From: Scybalocola_A sp900557175
GTDB lineage: Bacteria; Bacillota; Clostridia; Lachnospirales; Lachnospiraceae
NCBI GenBank assembly: GCA_937890745.1
Contig: CALADH010000038.1
Coordinates: forward strand, 1 to 54,033
Reading direction: 5' to 3'
Length of the DNA: 54,033 nt
A model generated the notes under the pieces. The model ran no database searches, was not told the DNA's origin, and was given only the letters and a program-made list of their open reading frames with translations. Within the stretch, counting starts at the first letter, position 1; each line of letters starts with the position of its first letter. A program made the position numbers and the translations under genes. Below are positions 1 through 8,500 of the stretch, piece after piece.

Positions 1-70
1 GAGATGATTATATCTTATTAGCCACTACTGTTACAACTTTATTATAGCACTACAGAGAGCAAAATAAAAA

Positions 71-104
71 AGGTCTAACTGATCAACAAAAATCAGTTAG
101 ACCT
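71..104. terminator. Strong stem-loop terminator in the flank of guaA
   Basis: A perfect 13-bp stem (AGGTCTAACTGAT at 71-83, ATCAGTTAGACCT at 92-104) closes an 8-nt loop. It has an A-rich 5' flank and TTTT on the 3' side, so it could stop transcription from either side. It probably ends a gene outside the window on the plus strand, and it may also serve guaA read-through. Confidence 0.8.
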
Positions 105-152
105 TTTACTTATGAATAAAAAGATGAGGATTTTTAGGCTACTCGCAAGCCA

Positions 153-215
153 CCCGATTTTTCTTTTCAAACTCAATAAATCGGGATTTGACGAGTGCTA
201 TCAATCTGCTATCAA
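153..215. repeat. Small hairpin and paired TGCTATCAA direct repeats next to guaA
   Basis: CCCGATTT (153-160) can pair with AAATCGGG (178-185). Just beyond lie two direct copies of TGCTATCAA (196-204 and 207-215), 11 bp apart. No protein-like reading frame covers 1-287. Short direct repeats beside a guaA 3' end resemble arm-type recombinase sites. That reading is inference; no recombinase gene is present in the window. Confidence 0.4.
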
Positions 216-287
216 ATGGGGAATTTGAAAATCAAAAACCCAGTGTTTATGCGCCTTTGCGGGCCCTCATATCCGCTTTTTGCTTAT

Positions 288-1586
288 TTATTCCCACTCA
301 ATTGTTCCGCAAGGCTTCGGTGTCAGATCATAGCAGACACGATTGACGTTTTTAACTTCGTTAATGATTCTGTCTGTAATTTTTAACATGACATCCCACG
401 GTATCTGTTCAACAGAAGCCGTCATGGCGTCAATTGTATTGACAGCACGGATAATCACCGGATATTCAAAGCATCTTGCGTTGCCTTTAACGCCGACGGA
501 TTTAAAATCAGGAACGATGGTAAAGTACTGCCATACTTTTCCGGCAAGACCGGCCTTTGCAAATTCCTCTCTTAAAATAGCATCCGATTCACGGACAGCT
601 TCCAAACGTTCTCTCGTAATTGCACCAAGGCAGCGCACGCCAAGCCCCGGGCCAGGGAACGGCTGACGGTAAACCATGTCATCCGGAAGACCGAGTGCCT
701 TACCGCAGGCACGAACCTCGTCCTTAAAAAGCATTTTTAATGGCTCAACAAGCTCAAAAGCTAAATCTTCCGGAAGGCCGCCCACGTTATGGTGAGACTT
801 TACAACCTTTGCTGTCTTTGTGCCGCTTTCGATAATATCAGGATAAATTGTTCCCTGTCCGAGGAAATCAATACCTTCAAGTTTTCTTGCTTCTTCTTCA
901 AACACACGGATAAATTCAGCGCCGATAATTTTACGTTTTGCCTCAGGATCGTCAACGCCTTCAAGTTTTGTTAAAAATCTTTCGGAAGCATCCACGTAAA
1001 TCAAATTGGCGTCAAGTTCATTTTTGAAAACCTGAACAACACTCTCCGATTCTCCTTTTCTCATAAGACCGTGGTTGACATGAACGCATACAAGCTGTTT
1101 GCCGACAGCCTTAATTAAAAGTGCCGCAACAACTGAGCTGTCTACACCGCCGGAAAGTGCTAAAAGTACCTTTCTGTCGCCAATCTGTTCGCGCAAAAGT
1201 GCAACCTGATCTTCGATAAAATTTTCCATATTCCAATTTTTTTGTGAGCCGCATACATTAAAAATAAAATCGGCCAGTACATCTGTCTTATCCTCCGGCC
1301 AAACTGCAAGCTTTCTTTCGCAGACTGCAGGTTCATGACAAACTGCAAGCATCGGAATACCGCAGCCGTAGATTTCTTCGGACACATCAATGCGGACACC
1401 GTCAACGATATGGTTCGGACCGCCGTTTAAAATAATACCTTTAACATTCGGAAGCTTTGCTAATTCTTCCTTTGTAATATCATGCGGATGAATCTCACTG
1501 TAAACGCCCATTGCACGTATTTCACGGGCAAGTGCTGCATTTTCTTCGCTGCCTAAATCCAAAATAACAATCATATCCTGTTTCAT
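288..1586 (-). CDS. guaA: GMP synthase with a truncated amidotransferase domain
   Basis: Converts XMP to GMP with ATP, the last step of guanine nucleotide synthesis. The ATP-pyrophosphatase part is complete: PP-loop SGGVDSS near residue 145 and the C-terminal dimerisation domain ending GTIEWE. The protein has 432 residues, against roughly 510-525 for the usual two-domain enzyme. The N-terminal class I glutaminase domain stops being recognisable after the LAVCHE segment near residue 80 and jumps straight to the linker that precedes the synthetase domain. The downstream region carrying the catalytic His and Glu is absent. I recall similarly short GuaA proteins in other Lachnospiraceae, so this may be a lineage form using free ammonia or a separate glutaminase; I could not check. 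The start is the ATG behind a GGGAG Shine-Dalgarno sequence. Confidence 0.9.
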   Translation of the reverse strand: MKQDMIVILDLGSEENAALAREIRAMGVYSEIHPHDITKEELAKLPNVKGIILNGGPNHIVDGVRIDVSEEIYGCGIPMLAVCHEPAVCERKLAVWPEDKTDVLADFIFNVCGSQKNWNMENFIEDQVALLREQIGDRKVLLALSGGVDSSVVAALLIKAVGKQLVCVHVNHGLMRKGESESVVQVFKNELDANLIYVDASERFLTKLEGVDDPEAKRKIIGAEFIRVFEEEARKLEGIDFLGQGTIYPDIIESGTKTAKVVKSHHNVGGLPEDLAFELVEPLKMLFKDEVRACGKALGLPDDMVYRQPFPGPGLGVRCLGAITRERLEAVRESDAILREEFAKAGLAGKVWQYFTIVPDFKSVGVKGNARCFEYPVIIRAVNTIDAMTASVEQIPWDVMLKITDRIINEVKNVNRVCYDLTPKPCGTIEWE

Positions 1587-1653
1587 GTTATCTTCTCCCT
1601 TACAAAGTATTTTGCTGCCGGAATAAATTCCCGGTTTTTAAAAGTATACCTGT

Positions 1654-1682
1654 AGAATACCGCAAAATCCGCCTGTCTGCAA
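1654..1682 (-). promoter_or_regulatory. Sigma-A-type promoter of guaA
   Basis: On the minus strand TTGCAG (1677-1682) and TATTCT (1654-1659) are 17 bp apart, about 70 bp before the guaA start. No purine riboswitch core is visible in this leader. Confidence 0.55.
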
Positions 1683-1718
1683 GTCATTTTCCAAAATATC
1701 TCTCAGTTTCATCAAATA

Positions 1719-3053
1719 TCAGACGGCTGTTTTTACTATCCATATTTTGCCGAAAACGGCAAACATCCCAAGTGAAACAGCAAGCGTCACAAGCTCAGCC
1801 GCCGGCATCGCTGCCCATACACCGTAAACACCCATAAACAGCGGCAAAATAAAAATAAAAGCGACGACAAGCACAAGTGAGCGCAGCAATGAAATCACTG
1901 CGGATATAAGTCCGCTGCCAAGCGCTGTAAAATAGCCGGACATAAAAACATTTACACCGATAAATAAAAACAAAATACCAAATATACGAAGCCCCTCCCA
2001 CGTCAGGTCAAACACATGACCGGGTTCTGTAAAAAGGCCGATAATTGACGGACCTAAAAAATTTGAAGCTGCAAAAACGAGTACAGAACTCACGGCAATC
2101 GTTATAAAACTGTACCGGAGTGTTTCTTTAATTTTATTCATATTTCCCGATCCGACATTGTAACTTATAATCGGCGCTGTTGCCACTGAAATTCCCATAT
2201 ACAATGCGATGAAGAAATAATAAATGTACATAATAATCGTGATTGCCGCAATACCGTCCTCACCGTAATATTTAAAAATAATTGTATTAAATAAGAATGT
2301 TGTAATGCCTGTTGATAATTCTGTAAACATTTCGCTGCTGCCGTTCGTGCAGGCATGAAGCAATGCACGGTAATCTGCCTTCGGGCGTGCAAAACGGATG
2401 GTCGAAAATTTCAGAAAATAAACGAGACCGATAAGGGCACTGATTGTAATTGATACAGCGGTACCTAAAGCTGCACCGAATGTTCCCAAATTCATCACAC
2501 CGACAAAAATATAATCTAAGATTACATTGAGGATAAGTCCTGTCGATGACATCGCAAGCGCCACCTTAGGACTTCCGTCTGTCCGGACAAGATATTCAAA
2601 AAACAACTTAAATGACATTGGCAGTGTACTTGCAAAAATCACACCCATATACGGAAGCACATGGGGCATCAGACGCTTGCTGGCACCGAGCATGGCTGCT
2701 GCCGGCCGTAAAAAAATCAGTCCTGCCGCTGTAAAAACAATCGAAAATATAAGAAGTACAACACATATGAAACTGAACAAGCTGCGTACCTTCTCCCATT
2801 TTCCCTGTCCCATACGCTCGCCGATCATCGCCCCTGAGCCCGTTGCAAGCATTACGGCAGCACCGAATATAACACACGTTACGGGAATTGCAATGTTGAT
2901 GCCTGCAAGCGCATCCGAGCCTGCATATTTTGACACAAAAAACCCGTCAATGGTCGTATAAAATGACAAAAAAATCATTGTGATTATTGAAGGCACGAGG
3001 TTTTTTAAAAACTGCCCGTAGGTTGCCTTTTTTTCAAATTCCTTAATCATCAT
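1719..3053 (-). CDS. MATE family multidrug/cation antiporter
   Basis: A 444-residue integral membrane protein with about 12 hydrophobic segments in two similar halves, typical of MATE pumps that export cationic drugs against Na+ or H+. The N-terminal stretch with FYTTIDGFFVSKYAG near residue 30 and the GSGAMIGERMGQG loop near 75 are MATE-like. It faces a MerR-family regulator across 89 bp, and its promoter has the 19-bp spacer of MerR-activated promoters, so it is very probably that regulator's target. Substrate unknown. Confidence 0.85.
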   Translation of the reverse strand: MMIKEFEKKATYGQFLKNLVPSIITMIFLSFYTTIDGFFVSKYAGSDALAGINIAIPVTCVIFGAAVMLATGSGAMIGERMGQGKWEKVRSLFSFICVVLLIFSIVFTAAGLIFLRPAAAMLGASKRLMPHVLPYMGVIFASTLPMSFKLFFEYLVRTDGSPKVALAMSSTGLILNVILDYIFVGVMNLGTFGAALGTAVSITISALIGLVYFLKFSTIRFARPKADYRALLHACTNGSSEMFTELSTGITTFLFNTIIFKYYGEDGIAAITIIMYIYYFFIALYMGISVATAPIISYNVGSGNMNKIKETLRYSFITIAVSSVLVFAASNFLGPSIIGLFTEPGHVFDLTWEGLRIFGILFLFIGVNVFMSGYFTALGSGLISAVISLLRSLVLVVAFIFILPLFMGVYGVWAAMPAAELVTLAVSLGMFAVFGKIWIVKTAV

Positions 3054-3083
3054 AAAATCCTCCTGATTGATGTTGTAAATATT

Positions 3084-3113
3084 TTGTCACAGTCTTATAA
3101 TAAAGGATATAGT
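3084..3113 (+). promoter_or_regulatory. Overlapping divergent promoter of the merR-family gene
   Basis: TTGTCA (3084-3089) and TATAGT (3108-3113), 18 bp apart, read toward the regulator. It overlaps the pump promoter and its dyad, so the regulator probably also controls its own synthesis. Confidence 0.5.
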
Positions 3114-3127
3114 TACTATAAGGTCAA
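3097..3127 (-). promoter_or_regulatory. MerR-type promoter with 19-bp spacer for the MATE gene
   Basis: On the minus strand TTGACC (3122-3127) and TATTAT (3097-3102) are separated by exactly 19 bp. The spacer contains the dyad ATAGTTACTAT. MerR-family activators bind such dyads and untwist the over-long spacer. The spacing and dyad are seen directly; the regulator assignment follows from the adjacent gene. Confidence 0.8.
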
Positions 3128-3142
3128 GAGGAGTTTTAAAAA

Positions 3143-3967
3143 ATGAAAGACTTTTTTTCAATTGGAGAACTTGCCGGATATCAGAAGATTTCAAAACAGA
3201 CTTTGATTTTTTATGATAAAATCGGACTTTTTAAACCGGCCTATACAAATCCCGAAACCGGTTACAGATACTACAGCGCACTCCAACTGGACACGCTGGA
3301 CACAATTATTGTCATGAAAACCATCGGATTTTCTTTAGAAGAAATCAAGACTTATATGGAAAATAGAAATTTTGAGACAAGCCGTGAAAGCTTCCGCCAT
3401 CAGATTGAGGTCATTGACCGACAGCTTGAGACGCTTGGCACAATCAAAAAACGTCTGCTGCAAAAATGTGCGACTCAGGATGAATTCCGTCAGCAGATAA
3501 AACAGATGCCAAATCAAAATGTTCATATAGAAAACGTGCAGAAGCGCTATATTTTCTGTCAGCCTGTGGCGCCGCCCTATTCACTGGCCGATATAAGTCT
3601 TGCCACGAAAAAATGTTTTACAGCGGCTGCCGCAAAAAATGTGCCTATTTTTTATGAGGTCGGCGTCAGTGTTCCAAGAAAGCATCTGTACGCCGGACAC
3701 TATGTGGCGGCCTCGCTCGCCTTTCTCTCATCTGAATATGCCAAAGACATCAATGAATTAAAATGTCTGCCTGCCGGACGCTGCGTCGTCGCCTACCATT
3801 ACGGAGAATATTTAAAAATCGACGGTACATATGAAAAAATATTTGAATACTGCAAAAAAAATCATTTAGACATCATCTCCGACTCCTACGAATTTTGCAT
3901 CCATGACAACCTGACCGCCGGAAACGAAAAAGAATACATCACAAAAATCATGTTCTACATAAAATAA
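3143..3967 (+). CDS. MerR family transcriptional regulator with effector-binding domain
   Basis: 274 residues. The N-terminal winged helix-turn-helix (about 1-75) carries the MerR signature: FSIGELAGYQKISKQTL, then FYDKIGLFKPAY, then GYRYYS. A dimerisation coiled coil follows (about 80-125). The remaining 150 residues look like a GyrI/BmrR-type effector pocket that would bind a hydrophobic cationic ligand. The layout is that of BltR/BmrR regulators that activate an adjacent drug pump. It is divergent from the MATE gene, and an SD (GAGGAG) precedes the ATG. Confidence 0.85.
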   Translation: MKDFFSIGELAGYQKISKQTLIFYDKIGLFKPAYTNPETGYRYYSALQLDTLDTIIVMKTIGFSLEEIKTYMENRNFETSRESFRHQIEVIDRQLETLGTIKKRLLQKCATQDEFRQQIKQMPNQNVHIENVQKRYIFCQPVAPPYSLADISLATKKCFTAAAAKNVPIFYEVGVSVPRKHLYAGHYVAASLAFLSSEYAKDINELKCLPAGRCVVAYHYGEYLKIDGTYEKIFEYCKKNHLDIISDSYEFCIHDNLTAGNEKEYITKIMFYIK

Positions 3968-4025
3968 ACACGGCGAAACCTCTATAAATTCACACTACAT
4001 ACATACTTTTTAAGTAATAAAATAC

Positions 4026-4085
4026 GGTATGCATATTTTTGTGCAGCGTGCATTCTGCGCACGCCAAACAAAACATATGCATACC
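4026..4085. terminator. Two-tier bidirectional terminator between merR-family gene and lepA
   Basis: Outer stem GGTATGCATAT (4026-4036) with ATATGCATACC (4075-4085); inner hairpin GCGTGC (4046-4051), 7-nt loop, GCACGC (4059-4064). T-rich flanks lie on both sides. It sits between convergent genes. The inner hairpin is nearly identical to that of the terminator at 14339-14396. Confidence 0.8.
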
Positions 4086-4092
4086 ATATTTT

Positions 4093-5904
4093 TTACTTAT
4101 CATCCAATTTAAGCACACTCATAAATGCTTTTTGCGGAATTTCCACATTACCTATCTGGCGCATCCGCTTTTTACCTTCTTTTTGCTTTTCAAGAAGCTT
4201 ACGCTTACGGCTGATATCACCGCCGTAACATTTTGCAAGAACGTCCTTACGCATTGCCTTAACCGTCTCACGGGCGATAATCTTACTTCCGATGGCTGCC
4301 TGAATAGGTATTTCAAAAAGCTGACGCGGAATTTCTTCTTTAAGTTTTTCACACATTTTTCTGCCGCGCTCATAGGCTGAACCGCTGAACACGATAAATG
4401 ACAGAGCATCCACTTCCTCGCGGTTGACCAAAATATCAAGCTTACAAAGATCTGAGCGCACATAGCCTTTCATCTCATAATCAAAAGACGCATAACCTCT
4501 TGAGCGGGATTTGAGGGCATCAAAGAAATCATAAATGATTTCATTGAGCGGCAGATCATAATGAAGCAGCGCACGTGTTGCTTCCATGTATTCCATGCCG
4601 AGATAAACACCGCGTCTTTCCTGACAAAGTTCCATAATCGGCCCGATAAATTCTGTTGTCACCATGATTTCCGCAGAAACAACAGGCTCCTCCATATATT
4701 CAATCTCCGACGGATCCGGCATATTTGTAGGGTTTGTCAAATCAATGACATCACCGTTTGTTTTATGTACTTTATAAATAACCGACGGCGCTGTTGTGAC
4801 TAAATCGAGATTATATTCCCGCTCAAGACGTTCCTGAATAATTTCCAAATGCAAAAGGCCTAAAAAGCCGCAGCGAAAGCCAAAGCCCAATGCAACCGAT
4901 GTTTCCGCCTCAAACTGGAGTGAAGCGTCATTCAGCTGCAGCTTTTCAAGAGCGTCTCTTAGGTCCTGATACTTGGCACCATCTGCCGGATATACACCGC
5001 AGTAAACCATCGGATTGACTTTCTTATAGCCCGGCAGCGCCGCATCACACGGCCGTGCCGCGTCCGTAATCGTATCGCCGACACGGGTATCTGTCAAATT
5101 TTTAATGCTAGCTGTCAGATAGCCGACCATTCCTGCCGAAAGCTCATCACACGGAATAAACTGTCCGGCGCCAAAGTAGCCGACTTCCACAACATCAAAC
5201 TCAGCCTCTGTCGCCATCATACGCACCCTCGTACCTTTTGCCACACGGCCGTCCTTGACTCTGAAGAAAACGATAACACCCTTATACGGATCGTAAACTG
5301 CGTCAAAAATAAGTGCCTTAAGCGGCGCCTGCGGATCTCCCTCCGGTGCCGGAATCTTCTCAATAATCTGCTCAAGCACTTCGTCAACATTGAGCCCGCT
5401 CTTTGCGGAAATTCTCGGCGCATCATGAGCCTCAAGGCCAATCACATCCTCGATTTCAGCAACAACCCTGTCCGGCTCTGCACTCGGCAAATCAATTTTA
5501 TTAATGACCGGCATAATGTCCAAATCATGGTCTAAGGCAAGATAAACATTCGCCAATGTCTGTGCCTCGATGCCCTGAGCCGCATCGACAACTAAAATTG
5601 CGCCGTCACAGGCGGCAAGACTTCTTGACACCTCATAGTTAAAGTCAACATGTCCCGGCGTGTCAATCAGGTTATAAACATACTCCTGTCCGTCCTTCGC
5701 CTTATAGATAATGCGCACAGCCTGTGATTTAATCGTAATGCCTCTCTCCCGCTCAAGCTCCATATTATCAAGAATCTGAGCCTGCATCTCGCGGCTTGTC
5801 AAAAGGCCTGTCTTTTCTATAATCCTGTCAGCAAGCGTTGACTTTCCGTGGTCAATATGGGCAATAATACAAAAATTTCTTATTTTACTCTGGTCCATAC
5901 TCAA
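4093..5904 (-). CDS. lepA: Elongation factor 4 (LepA), ribosome back-translocase GTPase
   Basis: About 603 residues, the usual LepA length. GTPase motifs are in place: G1 AHIDHGKST, a RERGITIK switch I, G3 DTPGHVDF, G4 NKIDLP. They are followed by EF-G-like domains and the LepA-specific C-terminal domain near residue 530 onward. EF4 acts on stalled or mistranslocated ribosomes. The start is decided by the SD: GGGAGG lies 9 nt before a TTG codon at 5904, while the next in-frame ATG (5898) is 15 nt away and the upstream TTG (5913) overlaps the SD. It has its own promoter downstream of spoIIP. Confidence 0.95.
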   Translation of the reverse strand: MSMDQSKIRNFCIIAHIDHGKSTLADRIIEKTGLLTSREMQAQILDNMELERERGITIKSQAVRIIYKAKDGQEYVYNLIDTPGHVDFNYEVSRSLAACDGAILVVDAAQGIEAQTLANVYLALDHDLDIMPVINKIDLPSAEPDRVVAEIEDVIGLEAHDAPRISAKSGLNVDEVLEQIIEKIPAPEGDPQAPLKALIFDAVYDPYKGVIVFFRVKDGRVAKGTRVRMMATEAEFDVVEVGYFGAGQFIPCDELSAGMVGYLTASIKNLTDTRVGDTITDAARPCDAALPGYKKVNPMVYCGVYPADGAKYQDLRDALEKLQLNDASLQFEAETSVALGFGFRCGFLGLLHLEIIQERLEREYNLDLVTTAPSVIYKVHKTNGDVIDLTNPTNMPDPSEIEYMEEPVVSAEIMVTTEFIGPIMELCQERRGVYLGMEYMEATRALLHYDLPLNEIIYDFFDALKSRSRGYASFDYEMKGYVRSDLCKLDILVNREEVDALSFIVFSGSAYERGRKMCEKLKEEIPRQLFEIPIQAAIGSKIIARETVKAMRKDVLAKCYGGDISRKRKLLEKQKEGKKRMRQIGNVEIPQKAFMSVLKLDDK

Positions 5905-5951
5905 AGAGCACAACCTCCCTTAATTTCATTTATCATCATTCGTATTTTACC

Positions 5952-5973
5952 GGCACAGCATCCGCGCTGTGCC
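5952..5973 (-). other. Hairpin in the lepA leader
   Basis: A perfect 8-bp stem, GGCACAGC (5952-5959) with GCTGTGCC (5966-5973), and a 6-nt loop. It lies at the 5' end of the predicted lepA transcript. There is no U tract, so it is a leader structure rather than a terminator. Confidence 0.5.
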
Positions 5974-5980
5974 CGTGGAC

Positions 5981-6010
5981 ATTATAGCACATCCACCCCT
6001 TCAAATACAA
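5981..6010 (-). promoter_or_regulatory. lepA promoter with extended -10
   Basis: Minus strand TTGTAT (6005-6010), 18-bp spacer, TATAAT (5981-5986) preceded by TGC, which makes an extended -10 element. The -35 box lies just outside the spoIIP stop codon. Confidence 0.7.
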
Positions 6011-6024
6011 GAAAATCTTTGTTT

Positions 6025-7266
6025 TCACGTTCCCGAAAGCACACTATATAAAATGTCCGCCAAAGGCTCCATTGCATTATGAACCTCCTCCACCGTATTT
6101 GTCTGTGCACCGCACTCTACAAGTAAGGTTCTCGGCGCCACATGCATGTTAAAACGATATGCCCGCAAATAAATACGCCGTGTAAAATCCGGATATTTTT
6201 CGTCGGCTTTAAGCTGAAGCTGAAGGCTGAAGGCAAGATTATCTGTCAGATACGGATTTTGAATGTAACCGTTTGTCCCTGAAACAGCGCCCCTGCACAT
6301 ACCATTAAAAAACATAATCTTTGCGGTCGGCTTACCATTGACCTCAGTCACAAGATGTGTATTTTCATCAACGCCATCTCTATGTAAATCAATCACAACT
6401 TTAATCGACGGATTCTCTGCCAAAATCTGTTCAACAACCGGCAGCGCCATAGAATAGGCCTCATTTCTGTCAAGCTGTCCGTTAATAATATCATAAGTCC
6501 CTTTATCATGGTAAACACTGACACCATATTTATTTTCTAAAATATCTGTCAGCGTATTGCCAAGACCGATGACTGTGCCGTATTCGTCGCCCGGCACACT
6601 GTCTGAAAAGGTTTCCTGGGAATGTGTATGATAAATCAGTATTTTCGGCGCATCGCCCGACAAATCCATTGTCAGATCTTTATTAAGAAGTGTCTGCGGA
6701 TGAACAATACTGCTGTCACATGATGTTGATGAATCGACAATAAAAAACTGATTCATTAAAAAGTCATAATCCAAAAGCGATTCTATCGGATAAACTGTGC
6801 CGGCAGGCGCGGCAGCAGCCGGCACAGCACCTTTTTCTGCCCCCTCATTTTGTTCTGATTCTGCCGCCGCTTTAGCCGCCTCTTTAGCTGCCGCATTTTC
6901 TTCACCGGCCTTTTCAATCATCTCCTGCTCAGCCCACACACTTTCATTTTTATTTTCATTGTCAAAATATCCAAGCTGTGCCTTTGTCGGATAAAATTCT
7001 GATACTGAAACCGCATTTTTGTTATTTTGTGCGTATAGATAAGCCGTTCCCGGAAACAAACATTGTCCGACGACAGACGCCCCTTTTTTTAAAAATGAAC
7101 CTGTATAATCTTCACTGTCATAATCATTTGCTGGAAAGGCAATGTCAAATAAAAACTGCACCGGATTTTCGCCGCGCATTCCAAGCTGTATCACAATCAA
7201 AGTGCCAAGCAGTATGCTGCCGGCTCTTAAAAGACGCATTTTTAAACGCTCTGTTTCACCTGCCAT
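6025..7266 (-). CDS. spoIIP: Stage II sporulation protein P, engulfment peptidoglycan hydrolase
   Basis: 413 residues. A membrane anchor lies near 15-35. A long linker rich in Ala and Glu (about 110-155) follows, then the SpoIIP catalytic domain from about 205. Probable metal or catalytic residues sit in IYHTHSQETF (211-220), IDLHRDG (292-298) and LLVECGAQTN near 385. SpoIIP works with SpoIID and SpoIIM to thin septal peptidoglycan during engulfment of the forespore. It lies directly downstream of gpr, as in other spore formers. An SD GGAAG precedes the ATG at 7266. Confidence 0.92.
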   Translation of the reverse strand: MAGETERLKMRLLRAGSILLGTLIVIQLGMRGENPVQFLFDIAFPANDYDSEDYTGSFLKKGASVVGQCLFPGTAYLYAQNNKNAVSVSEFYPTKAQLGYFDNENKNESVWAEQEMIEKAGEENAAAKEAAKAAAESEQNEGAEKGAVPAAAAPAGTVYPIESLLDYDFLMNQFFIVDSSTSCDSSIVHPQTLLNKDLTMDLSGDAPKILIYHTHSQETFSDSVPGDEYGTVIGLGNTLTDILENKYGVSVYHDKGTYDIINGQLDRNEAYSMALPVVEQILAENPSIKVVIDLHRDGVDENTHLVTEVNGKPTAKIMFFNGMCRGAVSGTNGYIQNPYLTDNLAFSLQLQLKADEKYPDFTRRIYLRAYRFNMHVAPRTLLVECGAQTNTVEEVHNAMEPLADILYSVLSGT

Positions 7267-7323
7267 CAACTCACTTCCAATCTTTTTAGCCTGTCAGAAA
7301 ATATGCTACCTCTCTAATATATG

Positions 7324-8292
7324 CTAAAGCGTATGGCAGATAGAATTAATCGCCTCAGAAACTGTATAGCTGATGCGCCCGATTGTCTCATCAATGTCTT
7401 TCGGGGTCACAAACATATCCGACATTGACGGTTCCATCATTTCACGGACAAGATAATATTTTTCTTCAGCATCAAAATCTTTAGAAGCTTCATAAAGCCC
7501 TCCCAGCTTTTTCTGATTTTCAAGCACTTCAAAAAGACTTGTCATCGTATCGCTGACAATGGTTGCCGCATCAATGACCGTTGGAATACCGACGGCAACA
7601 ACCGGAATGCCAAGCGTCTTTTTTGTCAGCTCATTTCTATAATTGCCAACGCCTGCACCCGGATGAATCCCCGTGTCTGTCACCTGTATCGTCCGGTTCA
7701 GCCGCTTCGTACTGCGCGCCGCCAATGCATCAATCACAATTAATATTTCCGGCTGTGTTGCCTCTATAATCCCTTTAATAATCTCAACGCCCTCCATACC
7801 TGTCTGTGCCATCACGCCCGGCGCAATCGCGCTTATATTTCCAAGCCCCTTTGTAATTTCCGTATTTTCACCATAGCTTCGAATCAGATGGCGCGTAATA
7901 AAAAGATGTTCCACAACAAGAGGCCCAAGAGCGTCCGGCGTAATTTCTCTGTTTCCGATACCGGCCACAAGCACCTTCTTTTCTTTAATATCCGGCACGA
8001 GTGCCAAAAATTCTTTCATCAGCGCCTCCGTAATTTCCTTATGATAGCTTTCATCTGCCTCATTAAGATGCGGCGTTTCTATTGTAATATACGTCCCTAT
8101 GGCCTTACGAAGGCGGGCCGCCCCAGCTTCATTCGTAATTTTCACCCGCGTCACCAAAATATCATTTTTCGTATCATACGTTTCACGCACAATAACACCT
8201 TCAATGTCTGTACTTCCATCACCATAATACTCGGCTGCCTCCAGCGCCAAATCCGTCCGAATCTGTGTTAGCTCTCTTATTTTTTTATCCAT
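7324..8292 (-). CDS. gpr: Germination protease GPR (A25), degrades SASPs
   Basis: 322 residues, matching the family. The N-terminus contains IRTDLALEAAE, the autoprocessing region of the zymogen, which resembles the SASP cleavage site. Further GPR features are the VAGIGNREITPDALGP segment near 110 and PGAGVGNYRNELT near 210. GPR is made in the forespore and degrades small acid-soluble spore proteins at germination. Start ATG behind GGAGG. The spoIIP gene follows after 57 bp. Confidence 0.93.
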   Translation of the reverse strand: MDKKIRELTQIRTDLALEAAEYYGDGSTDIEGVIVRETYDTKNDILVTRVKITNEAGAARLRKAIGTYITIETPHLNEADESYHKEITEALMKEFLALVPDIKEKKVLVAGIGNREITPDALGPLVVEHLFITRHLIRSYGENTEITKGLGNISAIAPGVMAQTGMEGVEIIKGIIEATQPEILIVIDALAARSTKRLNRTIQVTDTGIHPGAGVGNYRNELTKKTLGIPVVAVGIPTVIDAATIVSDTMTSLFEVLENQKKLGGLYEASKDFDAEEKYYLVREMMEPSMSDMFVTPKDIDETIGRISYTVSEAINSICHTL

Positions 8293-8362
8293 AACTGCCT
8301 CCGAATCTAAAAAATATCCTGTAAATCACCTTTATTTTCCCCCAATTTTTCATAAATATGTA

Positions 8363-8391
8363 TTGACAACCGCTTCGATTTCTACTATTAT
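8363..8391 (+). promoter_or_regulatory. Consensus-like promoter of rpsT
   Basis: TTGACA (8363-8368), 17-bp spacer, TATTAT (8386-8391). A near-ideal sigma-A promoter suits a ribosomal protein gene. Confidence 0.85.
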
Positions 8392-8402
8392 AATAGCAGT
8401 GT

Positions 8403-8444
8403 GTTTTCGTGAAACGTCCGTGTCCGTGTCCGCATTACGAAAAC
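8403..8444 (+). promoter_or_regulatory. Structured leader of rpsT, possible S20 autoregulatory site
   Basis: GTTTTCGT (8403-8410) pairs perfectly with ACGAAAAC (8437-8444). The loop holds a GTCCGT-type hexamer repeated in tandem. It begins close to the expected transcription start. Many ribosomal proteins bind their own leaders; that this is such a site is inference. Confidence 0.4.
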
Positions 8445-8500
8445 CGTTAAAATTTTAAAATACAAATCAAGATATGAATGAATATTCGGAGGTGCAAACA

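Noticed and set aside
1587..1718. Purine riboswitch before guaA
   Set aside because: The conserved loop and junction sequences are not present; only a promoter and a short leader are seen.
7267..7323. Sigma-E promoter before spoIIP
   Set aside because: CATAT-type boxes are present, but their spacing (10-13 bp) does not fit the sigma-E consensus.
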